64,000 bases of DNA, from assembly GCA_965214525.1 (NCBI GenBank), contig OZ243959.1:682001-746000 (forward strand), given 5' to 3'. The stretch comes from Qipengyuania_B sp965214525. Lineage in GTDB: Bacteria > Pseudomonadota > Alphaproteobacteria > Sphingomonadales > Sphingomonadaceae. Positions 18,192-27,021 of this stretch are shown here, piece after piece; within the stretch, counting starts at the first letter, position 1; each line of letters opens with the position of its first letter. A program made the position numbers and the translations under genes. Below the pieces are notes generated by a model. It had not been told where the DNA came from. It was given only the letters and a program-made list of their open reading frames with translations, and did not search any database.

Positions 18192-18545
18192 TCAATAAGC
18201 GCGCCTGTAGCGGCCACCGCTAGCATAGCGCTTTATGATATTGTCATGCACGATGGGGTTCAACAGATTGGCGAAGGCGCAGCCGACGACGCAATTCTCC
18301 CACCAGACGACCTGGCCCTGAAGCGATTCCAGACCGGGCAGAGTGAGCCAGCAGATCTGACCCTCATGCATCCGGTTGATCGCGGCAGCGGAAAACCCGG
18401 AAATGGAAAGATCATGTACTGCCGTTTGAAAGGCACGGCCGCCCGACGCGCGCAATTGCGCTGGAATCGTCAGTTTGGTGCGCGGCGAGCAGCGGTCTTC
18501 CTGCGCGGCTATCTCGTACGAATTATTGGTGATTAGTTCCGACAT
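18192..18545 (-). CDS. PilZ-domain protein (c-di-GMP receptor)
   Basis: A 117-residue single-domain PilZ protein. The c-di-GMP contacts are visible as the arginine cluster DRCSPR (about 18-23) and HDLSISGFSA (D-x-S-x-x-G, about 44-53). Such proteins bind cyclic di-GMP and relay it to motility or surface functions. The ATG at 18545 has AAGGG seven bases upstream; a TTG two codons earlier is also in frame. The 150-bp upstream region carries a hairpin and a CtrA-like site. Convergent with the serine hydrolase. Confidence 0.85.
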   Translation of the reverse strand: MSELITNNSYEIAAQEDRCSPRTKLTIPAQLRASGGRAFQTAVHDLSISGFSAAAINRMHEGQICWLTLPGLESLQGQVVWWENCVVGCAFANLLNPIVHDNIIKRYASGGRYRRAY

Positions 18546-18569
18546 GGCCAAACCCTTGCTAGTCTGAGG

Positions 18570-18607
18570 CCTGCGATAGGCTCTTGCGAAAGCCTCGCCC
18601 TCGCAGG
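18570..18607 (-). other. Two-tier hairpin in the PilZ gene leader
   Basis: CCTGCGA (18570-18576) pairs with TCGCAGG (18601-18607), and inside it AGGCT (18578-18582) pairs with AGCCT (18591-18595) with an 8-nt loop. It starts 25 bp upstream of the PilZ ATG and would lie in its 5' leader, or end a transcript from the SDR gene upstream. Confidence 0.4.
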
Positions 18608-18652
18608 ATCACGGTATGACTCGGAAGTTTTGCCGGCGGCCTAAGGCTTTTG

Positions 18653-18667
18653 GTTATCCGATATTAA
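18653..18667 (-). promoter_or_regulatory. Possible CtrA-type binding site upstream of PilZ gene
   Basis: GTTA-TCCGATA-TTAA fits the CtrA pattern TTAA-N7-TTAA with one mismatch and is framed as a GGTTA/TAACC inverted repeat (18652-18669). It lies about 110 bp upstream of the PilZ start. CtrA control of c-di-GMP and motility genes is known in alphaproteobacteria; assignment here is inference. Confidence 0.35.
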
Positions 18668-18697
18668 CCATCGTCACCTTTTACCGAACTCTTCCAG

Positions 18698-19456
18698 CTA
18701 GCCGGTGACACGTTCGCGGTGCAGGGAAGGGAAGTCTGCGTGCAATAGCGCCACGATGCGCGCGGCCACTACGTCTGCTGGCTTGACGGTTTGCGGATCT
18801 TCGCCGGGAAACGCCTTTGCCCGCATCGCGGTTCGCGTGGCACCCGGATCGACAATCGCGACCCTGATCGCGCCGATCTTTTCTACTTCACGGGCATAAC
18901 ATTCGAGCAGCGTCTCGAACGCCGCCTTGGACGCGGCATAGGCCCCCCAATAGGCGCGCGGTGCCTGCGCGACGGAACTCGTCAAACCGACGACACGGCC
19001 GGACGGGGCGCGTTTGATCAGCGGATCAAAGGCGGCGAGCAGGCTTTGCGTCGCAACGACATTGGTCATCAATGCCTCGGCCAATTGTGTCTGATCGATA
19101 TGGGCGACGGGCGTCAAAGTGGGCAGATAGGCCGCACTAAGGATGCATATGTCCAGCCTGTCCCATCGTTCGGCAATCGCTGCTGCCAGGCGGGCGATGG
19201 CATCCTGTTCGGTAAGATCGAGCGGTGCGATCGTGGCCATGCCGCCAACTTCGTGAACGCGATCCTCGACCGTCTCCAACGCTTTGACGTCGCGACCCGT
19301 AAGGATGACGTGTGCTCCCGCCTGGGCCAGCGCAATCCCAGTTTCGGCGCCGATTCCTTTGCTGGATCCGGTGACAAGGGCGACGCGACCCGCAAGACCA
19401 GCTTCGACAGCCAAGAAACTACGCGACTTTGTGGACGGGGAACGACAATTGCGCAT
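18698..19456 (-). CDS. SDR-family oxidoreductase
   Basis: About 252 residues of classical SDR fold. The glycine motif TGSSKGIG is near 30-37, and the active site is a Ser in GLTSSVAQ with Tyr/Lys in YAASKAAF. PGATRTAM follows. The substrate is unknown. The ATG at 19456 overlaps the 3' end of purF by 38 bp; an in-frame TTG at 19414, five bases after the purF stop, would give a compact family-like N-terminus, and neither has a clear ribosome site. Downstream of purF on the same strand, so probably in one operon. Confidence 0.8.
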   Translation of the reverse strand: MRNCRSPSTKSRSFLAVEAGLAGRVALVTGSSKGIGAETGIALAQAGAHVILTGRDVKALETVEDRVHEVGGMATIAPLDLTEQDAIARLAAAIAERWDRLDICILSAAYLPTLTPVAHIDQTQLAEALMTNVVATQSLLAAFDPLIKRAPSGRVVGLTSSVAQAPRAYWGAYAASKAAFETLLECYAREVEKIGAIRVAIVDPGATRTAMRAKAFPGEDPQTVKPADVVAARIVALLHADFPSLHRERVTG

Positions 19457-20891
19457 CGTCGTCCCGCCGCCGCGCAAGGTCGGTCAGGGATGTTGGATAG
19501 TCGCCGGTGAAGCAGGCATCGCAATAGGCCGGTGCATCCGCATTCCGGGAGATACCGCTAACCGCGCGATACAATCCATCGATGGATACGAATGCCAGGC
19601 TATCGGCCTTGATGAAGTCGCACATGGCAGACGGTTCCATCCGTCCGGCGAGCAACTTGGATCGTTCTGGCGTATCGACTCCGTAAAAGCAGCTGTGAGC
19701 GGTTGGCGGACTGGCTACGCGGAAATGCACTTCGGTTGCCCCGGCCTCGCGCATCATCTCGACGATCTTCAGCGAGGTCGTTCCCCGAACGATGGAATCG
19801 TCGATGAGGACGATGCGTTTGCCTTCCACTACGCGGCGATTGGCATTGTGCTTTCGCGCGACGCCAGAACTACGGGCGCCATCCGATGGCTGGATGAAGG
19901 TACGGCCCACGTAATGCGATCGGATGATCCCCAATTCGAACGGCAGGCCCGAATGCTGGGCAAACCCGATGGCTGCTGGCACGCCGCTATCGGGCACGGG
20001 CACGACGAGATCGACATCGGCCGGGCTTTCGGCCGCCAGTTGAGCGCCGATAGCCTTGCGCGCCGAATAGACCGATTGCCCATCGATCTCGGAATCGGGC
20101 CGGCTGAAATACACATGCTCGAAGATGCACGGGCGGGCGCGGCGCAGGCCAAACGGGCGCAAGCTCTCGACCCGGCCGTCGAAGTCCACCCGCACCATCT
20201 CCCCCGGCTCGACATGACGAACGAATTGCGCGCCCAGGACATCGAACGCGACCGTTTCGCTGGCGAATACGGTGGCATCTCCAAGCTGTCCCATGACCAG
20301 TGGCCGGATACCCAGCGGGTCACGGCAGGCGATCATCCCCTCGGGAGTCATGACGATAAGCGCGAATGCCCCTTCAACCAAGCGCAACGCGTCGGTCAGC
20401 CGGTCGATCATCGTGGGATAGCGACTGGTGGCGACTAGGTGGATAATGACCTCGGTATCCGAGGTAGACTGGAAGATCGCCCCCTTGCCGACCAGATCAG
20501 CCCTGAGGGAGGCGGCATTGGAGATGTTGCCGTTATGCGCGATCGCAAAACCACCGCTCGCCAACTCGGCGTAAAGCGGTTGCACATTGCGAAGGCCGGC
20601 TCCGCCGGTTGTCGAGTAACGGACATGTCCAGAAGCCATGAATCCAGGCAGTCCGGCTATCGATTCCTGCGATCCGAAGTTCTCGGCAACATGGCCGACC
20701 CCACGGCGGGTGAAGAATTCCGTTCCATCGAAGCTGGTGATGCCGGCAGCTTCCTGCCCACGATGTTGCAACGCATGCAACCCCAGCGCGGTGGCGGCCG
20801 CGGCTTCATGCGCGTTGACGGCCCCGAACACCCCGCATTCCTCATGCAGCTTGTCGCCATCGGCATCGATGAACGGGTGGGTCAGGTTCAT
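19419..20891 (-). CDS. purF: Amidophosphoribosyltransferase
   Basis: A 490-residue enzyme for the first committed purine step, converting PRPP and glutamine to phosphoribosylamine. Cys19 in EECGVFGA is the glutaminase nucleophile, exposed after removal of an 18-residue propeptide. The PRPP loop is VLIDDSIVRGTTS. Four cysteines in RPCIFEHVYF, HSCFYGVDT and CDACFTGDYP match the Fe-S ligands of the Bacillus-type enzyme, so an oxygen-sensitive [4Fe-4S] form is expected. Operonic with the SDR gene downstream. About 210 bp separates it from divergent lolC/E. Confidence 0.96.
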   Translation of the reverse strand: MNLTHPFIDADGDKLHEECGVFGAVNAHEAAAATALGLHALQHRGQEAAGITSFDGTEFFTRRGVGHVAENFGSQESIAGLPGFMASGHVRYSTTGGAGLRNVQPLYAELASGGFAIAHNGNISNAASLRADLVGKGAIFQSTSDTEVIIHLVATSRYPTMIDRLTDALRLVEGAFALIVMTPEGMIACRDPLGIRPLVMGQLGDATVFASETVAFDVLGAQFVRHVEPGEMVRVDFDGRVESLRPFGLRRARPCIFEHVYFSRPDSEIDGQSVYSARKAIGAQLAAESPADVDLVVPVPDSGVPAAIGFAQHSGLPFELGIIRSHYVGRTFIQPSDGARSSGVARKHNANRRVVEGKRIVLIDDSIVRGTTSLKIVEMMREAGATEVHFRVASPPTAHSCFYGVDTPERSKLLAGRMEPSAMCDFIKADSLAFVSIDGLYRAVSGISRNADAPAYCDACFTGDYPTSLTDLARRRDDDAQLSFPVHKVA

Positions 20892-20976
20892 GGTTGCATC
20901 CGAAATGTGCGCGATGGCAAACGTCGCACCGGTCCGTTCCTAATGGCGATATTGCATTCCCATTACAAGAGCGGTG

Positions 20977-20992
20977 CGAGCCAGATGGCTCG
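20977..20992. other. Hairpin in the purF-lolC/E divergent gap
   Basis: CGAGCC-AGAT-GGCTCG is a perfect 6-bp stem with a tetraloop. It sits 86 bp upstream of purF and 112 bp upstream of lolC/E. A leader hairpin or operator is possible; nothing else stands out in the 20892-21103 gap. Confidence 0.3.
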
Positions 20993-21103
20993 GTTGCCTC
21001 GCTATCGAACGACCACGCCCGACAAGGATTTCATTGCACGGTCAGGTTGCGCTGCCTAAGGCTCGCAACCAGGCCGCTCCCTACCTGAGAAACGATCCCC
21101 GAT

Positions 21104-22345
21104 TTGTTCCTTTCCCCGTTCGAACGCATGATCGCCCGCCGCTATCTGTTGCCAGGGCGGGGGGAGGCTTTCATCGCGCTTGTGGCTGGTATCAGCATCG
21201 GCGTGGTCATGCTGTCCGTGGCGATGCTGGTCATCGTGATGAGCGTCATGAACGGCTTTCGCGCCGAACTGATCGAAAAGATCGTGGGGCTCAACGGCCA
21301 TGCTATCGTGCAGGCCTATGGCGGGCGGCTCGATGATTGGGAAAACGTTCTCGAACAGGTCCGGCAGACCCCCGATGTCGTCGAGGCCAGTCCTTTGATA
21401 GAGCAACCCTTGCTGGTCACCTTCAACGGCCGCGTGGAAGCCATCTTCGCGCGGGGTAATACGCAGCAGGATATTGCCGGTCTGGCGAAGAACCTTATCA
21501 GCGGCAACCTGCAGGCTTTGCAGCCGGGGGGCAGCAAGGTCGCGATCGGTTCTCGCCTGGCACAGAACCTCGGCGCTCGGGTCGGCGACACCATCACTAT
21601 CATCAATCCCCAGGGGCGGGCCTCCCCGTTCGGCACGGTCCCGCGCCAGGTTGGCTACGAGGTTGCCGCCATCTTCGAAGTCGGTATCTACGATTACGAC
21701 CAGGCCTATGTGGTCATGCCGATCGCCGATGCGCAAACCTTGCTGTTGCTGGGCGAAGCGATCAGCATGATCGAGGTGACGACTAGCGACGCCGACCGGG
21801 TCAAGGAGATCGTCGCGCCTATTCAGCAGCGGCTTGCCGGCCGGGCGGTAGTTTCCGATTGGCAGACCATCAACGCGTCGTTGTTCGAGGCATTACAGGT
21901 GGAACGGGTAGCGATGGCCTTTGCCTTGAGTTTCATGGTCTTGGTAGCTGCATTCAATATCCTCTCGAGCCTGGTCATGCTGGTACGCGCCAAGACGAGG
22001 GACATCGCCATCATGCGCACGATGGGGGCTACGCGGCGCAGCCTGCTCAAGATCTTCGTGACGACCGGCTTTACCGTTGGCGCGATCGGCACGATGGCGG
22101 GACTGGTGCTGGGCTTTCTGGTGCTGTTCTTCCGGCAGGGCATCGTCAACGTCATCGGGACCGTCACCGGTCAGGATTTGTGGGATCCCGAGGTTCGCTT
22201 TCTGTCTACGCTGCCTTCGCGAACGGATCCTGTCGAGATAGCGCTTATTATCTCGCTCGCTTTGGTGCTGAGTTTCCTCGCCACCCTGTATCCGGCCTTG
22301 AAAGCGTCGAGCACCGATCCTGTCCAGGTCTTGCGCTATGAGTGA
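21104..22345 (+). CDS. lolC: Lipoprotein-releasing ABC transporter permease (LolC/LolE)
   Basis: A 413-residue inner-membrane permease that, with LolD, extracts lipoproteins from the inner membrane for transfer to LolA. The N-terminus FLSPFERMIARRYLLPGRGEAF leads into TM1 (about 24-46). A large periplasmic domain follows, then three TM segments (about 270-295, 315-345, 375-400) with the MRTMGATRR coupling helix between them. The family N-terminus needs the TTG at 21104; the first ATG is eight codons later. Only one permease gene is present, so it may act as a LolF-like homodimer. Overlaps lolD by 8 bp. Confidence 0.9.
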   Translation: MFLSPFERMIARRYLLPGRGEAFIALVAGISIGVVMLSVAMLVIVMSVMNGFRAELIEKIVGLNGHAIVQAYGGRLDDWENVLEQVRQTPDVVEASPLIEQPLLVTFNGRVEAIFARGNTQQDIAGLAKNLISGNLQALQPGGSKVAIGSRLAQNLGARVGDTITIINPQGRASPFGTVPRQVGYEVAAIFEVGIYDYDQAYVVMPIADAQTLLLLGEAISMIEVTTSDADRVKEIVAPIQQRLAGRAVVSDWQTINASLFEALQVERVAMAFALSFMVLVAAFNILSSLVMLVRAKTRDIAIMRTMGATRRSLLKIFVTTGFTVGAIGTMAGLVLGFLVLFFRQGIVNVIGTVTGQDLWDPEVRFLSTLPSRTDPVEIALIISLALVLSFLATLYPALKASSTDPVQVLRYE

Positions 22346-23012
22346 ACCGGCGGCGGACCTGTCGCGGTTGACCCGCAGTTTCGAGCAGGGCGGGCAACGC
22401 ATCGATGTCCTTCGTGGAGTCGATATGCATATCGATCGGGGGGAGATCGTCGCGCTGCTAGGGCCCTCCGGGTCGGGAAAATCGACCTTGCTGCAGGCGG
22501 TCGGCCTGTTGGAAGGGGGGTTTGGCGGGGCGATCGCGATTGCTGGTCAGGATGCCACGCATATGTCGACAGACGAGCGGACGCGGCTCAGGCGCGAGTT
22601 CCTGGGGTTCGTCTATCAGTTCCATCACCTGCTTCCGGACTTCAACGCCATCGAGAATGTCGTCCTGCCGCAGATGGTCGCGGGCAAACCGCGCGCGGCA
22701 AGCGAAGAACGCGCACGCAGTTTGCTGGCGGCGCTAGGGCTCGAACATCGCCTGAGCCATCGGCCAAGCCAGTTGTCGGGCGGAGAGCAACAACGCGTCG
22801 CGGTCGCCAGGGGGCTTGCCAACAAGCCGGTGCTGGTGCTGGCGGACGAACCGACAGGCAATCTCGACGAGGCGACGTCGGACCGTGTGCTTGATCAGTT
22901 CCTGGAGTTGGTCCGCGGCGAGGGCAGCGCCGCCTTGGTGGCCACGCATAACGAACGCATGGCTCGCAAGATGGACCGGGTCTTGCGATTGCACGAAGGC
23001 GTTTTAGGATAG
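22338..23012 (+). CDS. lolD: Lipoprotein-releasing system ATP-binding protein
   Basis: A 224-residue ABC ATPase that powers LolC/E. Walker A GPSGSGKST is near 42-50, the signature LSGGEQQRVAVARG near 140, Walker B VLVLADEPTGNLDEA near 164, and the switch His in VATHN near 202. QFHHLLPDFNAIENV is the typical LolD Q-loop region. The ATG at 22338 lies inside the end of the permease gene (8-bp overlap), a layout that couples production of the two subunits. Confidence 0.93.
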   Translation: MSEPAADLSRLTRSFEQGGQRIDVLRGVDMHIDRGEIVALLGPSGSGKSTLLQAVGLLEGGFGGAIAIAGQDATHMSTDERTRLRREFLGFVYQFHHLLPDFNAIENVVLPQMVAGKPRAASEERARSLLAALGLEHRLSHRPSQLSGGEQQRVAVARGLANKPVLVLADEPTGNLDEATSDRVLDQFLELVRGEGSAALVATHNERMARKMDRVLRLHEGVLG

Positions 23013-23060
23013 CGCCGCCTTGCCAAGCCTTTGCTCGACGAAACCAGAAGGATCCGATCC

Positions 23061-23366
23061 ATGACCGACCACCCTAGCACCTATAAGGCAAAGGACACCT
23101 TTCGCGAGGGTATCTCTTGGGACGATCGTGCTTCGTTGCACATGGCGGATGACGGCGAGGGTGTGCTGGACGGAGCCAAAGGCATGAAACGGGGCACTTT
23201 TGCGGAATTGATCCGCCACGTAATGATCTATCCTGCCCACGAGCGGCACAAGTTCAAGATCGAGAAAGCCGGCGACAGGGAGTTTTCCGCTTCCGAGATC
23301 GAAGCTCTCGCTCTTCATCCCGATTTCCCGACCGAGCCCGGAAGCGAACATGTCCCGCGCAGCTGA
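23061..23366 (+). CDS. Conserved hypothetical protein, 101 residues
   Basis: I do not recognise a domain. A soluble, charged protein (many Glu/Asp, Lys and His) without signal peptide or membrane segment. The ATG at 23061 has AGAAGGA a few bases upstream, which is better than an in-frame codon at 23031. Codon use matches the neighbours. It lies 48 bp after lolD and 73 bp before dnaE on the same strand, so it may be co-transcribed with lolCD, but nothing in its sequence hints at lipoprotein sorting. Confidence 0.7.
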   Translation: MTDHPSTYKAKDTFREGISWDDRASLHMADDGEGVLDGAKGMKRGTFAELIRHVMIYPAHERHKFKIEKAGDREFSASEIEALALHPDFPTEPGSEHVPRS

Positions 23367-23439
23367 CAACGCTTCCGCAGCCGGGTAAAAGCACGTCGCG
23401 AGGCTGGCCTCTTCGTCCGAACGTCTTAAGTTGCAGAAA

Positions 23440-26400
23440 ATGTCTTACGCTGCCTTTGTGCCGTTGCGCACCCTGTCGTCATTCTCCTTGCTGGAAGGGG
23501 CGATCCACCCTGAAGACATAGCCAAAACAGCGCGCGAACGTGGATTTCCTGCGGCAGCGATATGTGACCGTAACGGCCTGTATGGGGCGATGCCGTTTGC
23601 CAAGGCCTGTATCGGCCAGGGGATCCAGCCGATTATCGGCACGCTGCTGGGGATCGCCCGGCCCACTGCGTTCTCCGGGGGCGCGGAACAGATCGATTTT
23701 CTTGCGCTGTACGCCCAGAATGAGCGTGGCTATGAAAACCTGTGCCATCTGGTAAGCGCAGCCCATCTTGGCCGTCCGCTCTCGCTCGATCCTCATATCG
23801 GCATGGTCGACCTGGAAGGTCATACCGATGGGCTGATCGGGCTTACCGCGGGCGGCGAGGGGTTGCTGGCCGACCTCGTTGCGTCTGGCCAGCACGCCCA
23901 TGCCGAAGCGTTCATCCAGCAACTTGGCGAATTGTTCGCTGACAGGCTGTATGTCGAATTGTCGCGTCGTGAAGACGACACGGAACGGGCCGCCGAGCAG
24001 GGGCTGATCGACCTTGCCTATCGGCACGACCTGCCGTTGGTCGCGACAAACCCCGCCTGTTTCGCCGAACCGCATATGCATGCAGCGCATGACGCAATGC
24101 TGTGTATTGCCCAATCGAGCCACATCGAGGCGGCCGAGCGAAGGCGATCCAACGAGCGGGCTTTCCTGAAATCGGCAAGCATGATGGAGGAGATGTTCGC
24201 CGACATTCCCGAGGCAATCGCCAACACATTGGTGATTGCACAACGGTGCGCGTTTGCTCCGCCCTATCGCAAACCCATCCTACCAAGCCTTGCTGGCGAT
24301 CTTGCCGGCGAAGTCGATATGCTGGCTGCGGACGCGCGCAAAGGTCTCGATCAGCGCCTCGGGTCCTATGGTGAACTGACCGCCGCCGATCGTGCGGCTT
24401 ATGAACACCGCCTGCAATACGAAGTCGACATCATCAACCAGATGGGGTTCCCCGGCTATTTCCTGATCGTCGCCGATTTCATCAAATGGGCCAAGGAACA
24501 AGGCATCCCGGTGGGACCGGGGCGTGGTTCAGGCGCAGGCTCGCTGGTCGCCTGGGCGCTCACCATTACCGATCTTGACCCGATCCGGCTTGGATTGCTG
24601 TTCGAGCGATTTTTGAACCCGGAACGGGTTTCCATGCCGGATTTTGATATCGACTTCTGCGAAACCCGGCGCGGCGAGGTCATCCGCTACGTTCAGGCCA
24701 AGTACGGCGAAGATCACGTCGCGCAGATTATCACTTTCGGTAAGCTGAAGGCACGCGCGGTGTTGCGCGATTGCGGGCGGATCCTGCAGATGAGTTATGG
24801 CCATGTCGACCGGCTGTGCAAGATGATACCCAACCATCCGACCGATCCCTGGACGCTGCCAAGGGCGTTGAACGGCGCGGCTGAGTTCCGCCGCGAATAC
24901 GAGAACGACAACGATGTGAAGCGGCTCGTCGACCTTGCTATGCAGTTGGAGGGTTATCCGCGCAATTCCTCCACCCACGCCGCCGGCGTGGTGATCGGTG
25001 ATCGTCCGCTGGTGCAGCTCGTACCGCTATACCGTGATCCTCGATCGGATATGCCGGTAACGCAGTTCGACATGAAGTACGTCGAGACGAGCGGACTGGT
25101 AAAATTCGACTTTCTCGGATTGAAGACGTTGTCCGTCCTGCAAAAGGCGCTCAGTCTGCTGGATAGTCGCGGAATCGCGGTCAATCTTGCGCAATTGCCG
25201 CTCGATGACGCTGCGGTTTTCGCGCTTCTCCAGAATGGCAATACCGTTGGCGTGTTCCAGCTCGAATCCGAAGGAATGCGACGGACGCTGACGGCCGTCA
25301 AGCCGACCAAGTTTGAAGATATTATCGCGCTGGTGTCGCTGTATCGGCCCGGTCCGATGGACAACATCCCGCTGTTCGGCAGGCGCAAGGCCGGAGAGGA
25401 ATCCATAGAGTACCCGCATCCCAAGCTGGAGGGCATCCTGGCGGAGACCTATGGCATCTTTGTCTACCAGGAGCAGGTCATGCAGGCGGCACAGGTGCTG
25501 GCCGGCTATTCACTGGGGGAAGCCGACTTGCTGCGTCGTGCGATGGGCAAGAAGGTGCAGGCCGAGATGGACGCGCAGCGGCAGCGCTTCGTCGATGGAT
25601 GTGGCGAAGTCTCGGCGATCGACCCCCGGCAAGCGAACGAACTGTTCGACTTGATCGACAAGTTTGCCGGTTACGGCTTCAACAAAAGCCATGCGGCCGC
25701 ATACGCACTGCTCGCCTATCAGACAGGCTGGATCAAGGCGCATTATCCCGCAGAGTTCTTCGCCGCATCGATGTGTTTCGATATGCACCAATCCGAAAAG
25801 CTGAACGTATTCGTTGAGGACGCGCGCCGCAATGGCGTCGCGGTGCTAGGGCCCGACATCAATCGATCCGACGCCGAATTCATGGTCGAGCAAACCGACT
25901 GCGAACATGCGGTTCGCTATGGCTTGGCGGGTCTGCGCAATGTTGGCGAGAAAGCCATGGAAGCACTCGTCGCGGAGCGCGAACAGGGCGGCCCCTTTGC
26001 AAGCGTGCAAGCCCTGTTCGAACGGTTGCCGAAAGGGACGATGAACTCGCGCCAGCTCGAAGCCTTGATCGGAGCGGGCACCCTTGATGGCCTGGAACCG
26101 GACCGCGCACGGTTGCTGGCGAATGCGGACGTGCTGCTTGCCGTGGCGGACGCTGCCGCACGGGAGCGGGATAGCGGCCAGGTTGCCCTGTTCGGCGGGA
26201 CGGAGATGCGCAAGGACACGTTGCGGCTCAAGGCGGCCTCGAGCTGGTCCCGTGCCGAACGCATGATCAAGGAACGCGATAGTTTCGGCTTCTACTTCTC
26301 CGCCCATCCGGTGACCCAGTACCACGCCGTAGCATCGGCTCACGGTGCGCGATCCTATGCAAGGGCATTGGAAGGCAGTTCTGGAGGGGGCGCATCACGG

Positions 26401-26937
26401 ACCGCCGTATTGGCAGCCCTGGTCGAGAACGCCAAGAAAGGCACGACCAAGCGAGGCAAGACCTTCGTACGTGCCGATTTCTCCGACGGTTCAGGCCAAT
26501 TCGCAGCGGCGTGTTTCGAAGAGACGCTGGTCGAACCCCTGATGCAATGGGCAGGCGAGGGCGCGTGCGTGCTGCTGGATGTCGAGATTGATAGCGCCGG
26601 GCCGGACGAGGCCCCCAGGGTGACGGTTCGCGGCGCGCGTCCGCTCGACCGGATATCGGGATCGGCCCGAATGTTGCTGGCTTGCGACATACATTCCATC
26701 GCCGCGCTCGAGACCTTGAAAGACCTGCTTGCACGTTCGGCTGACACGAACGGCAATGCGCACGGAGAAGTGCGGGTACGCCTGCATACAGGTTCCAGAC
26801 AGCCGATGAGCGTACGGCTAGGTCAGGAATTTTCGCTGTCGGCCGAAATCGCCGAGCGCGCCGAAGCCATCGAAGGTCTGACAAACGCGTCTTTGACGGT
26901 ACAAAACGGTTCGCGCCCTTTGCGGCTGGTTGCCTGA
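23440..26937 (+). CDS. dnaE: DNA polymerase III alpha subunit
   Basis: A 1165-residue replicative polymerase of the DnaE1 class. The N-terminal PHP domain (1-250) is followed by the catalytic palm with PVGPGRGSGAGSLVAW (about 353-368) and the aspartates MPDFDIDF (about 402-409), the fingers, HhH and OB domains. The PHP start reads FVPLRTLSSFSLLEGA, so the His pair seen in active PHP domains is missing and proofreading should depend on a separate DnaQ. The ATG at 23440 is three codons inside a TTG-initiated alternative. Confidence 0.96.
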   Translation: MSYAAFVPLRTLSSFSLLEGAIHPEDIAKTARERGFPAAAICDRNGLYGAMPFAKACIGQGIQPIIGTLLGIARPTAFSGGAEQIDFLALYAQNERGYENLCHLVSAAHLGRPLSLDPHIGMVDLEGHTDGLIGLTAGGEGLLADLVASGQHAHAEAFIQQLGELFADRLYVELSRREDDTERAAEQGLIDLAYRHDLPLVATNPACFAEPHMHAAHDAMLCIAQSSHIEAAERRRSNERAFLKSASMMEEMFADIPEAIANTLVIAQRCAFAPPYRKPILPSLAGDLAGEVDMLAADARKGLDQRLGSYGELTAADRAAYEHRLQYEVDIINQMGFPGYFLIVADFIKWAKEQGIPVGPGRGSGAGSLVAWALTITDLDPIRLGLLFERFLNPERVSMPDFDIDFCETRRGEVIRYVQAKYGEDHVAQIITFGKLKARAVLRDCGRILQMSYGHVDRLCKMIPNHPTDPWTLPRALNGAAEFRREYENDNDVKRLVDLAMQLEGYPRNSSTHAAGVVIGDRPLVQLVPLYRDPRSDMPVTQFDMKYVETSGLVKFDFLGLKTLSVLQKALSLLDSRGIAVNLAQLPLDDAAVFALLQNGNTVGVFQLESEGMRRTLTAVKPTKFEDIIALVSLYRPGPMDNIPLFGRRKAGEESIEYPHPKLEGILAETYGIFVYQEQVMQAAQVLAGYSLGEADLLRRAMGKKVQAEMDAQRQRFVDGCGEVSAIDPRQANELFDLIDKFAGYGFNKSHAAAYALLAYQTGWIKAHYPAEFFAASMCFDMHQSEKLNVFVEDARRNGVAVLGPDINRSDAEFMVEQTDCEHAVRYGLAGLRNVGEKAMEALVAEREQGGPFASVQALFERLPKGTMNSRQLEALIGAGTLDGLEPDRARLLANADVLLAVADAAARERDSGQVALFGGTEMRKDTLRLKAASSWSRAERMIKERDSFGFYFSAHPVTQYHAVASAHGARSYARALEGSSGGGASRTAVLAALVENAKKGTTKRGKTFVRADFSDGSGQFAAACFEETLVEPLMQWAGEGACVLLDVEIDSAGPDEAPRVTVRGARPLDRISGSARMLLACDIHSIAALETLKDLLARSADTNGNAHGEVRVRLHTGSRQPMSVRLGQEFSLSAEIAERAEAIEGLTNASLTVQNGSRPLRLVA

Positions 26938-27021
26938 GTTTTACGAAAAGGGCTTGGACAGGCTTGCCGGGACACGTCGGGGCCGTCACACTCCAAGGCA
27001 TAGGAACATAGGAGAACGCGC

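Noticed and set aside
18546..18697. c-di-GMP riboswitch upstream of the PilZ gene
   Set aside because: I compared it with the GEMM-I core (GGCAAACC...GACGCAAAGCC) on both strands and the required core bases are absent.
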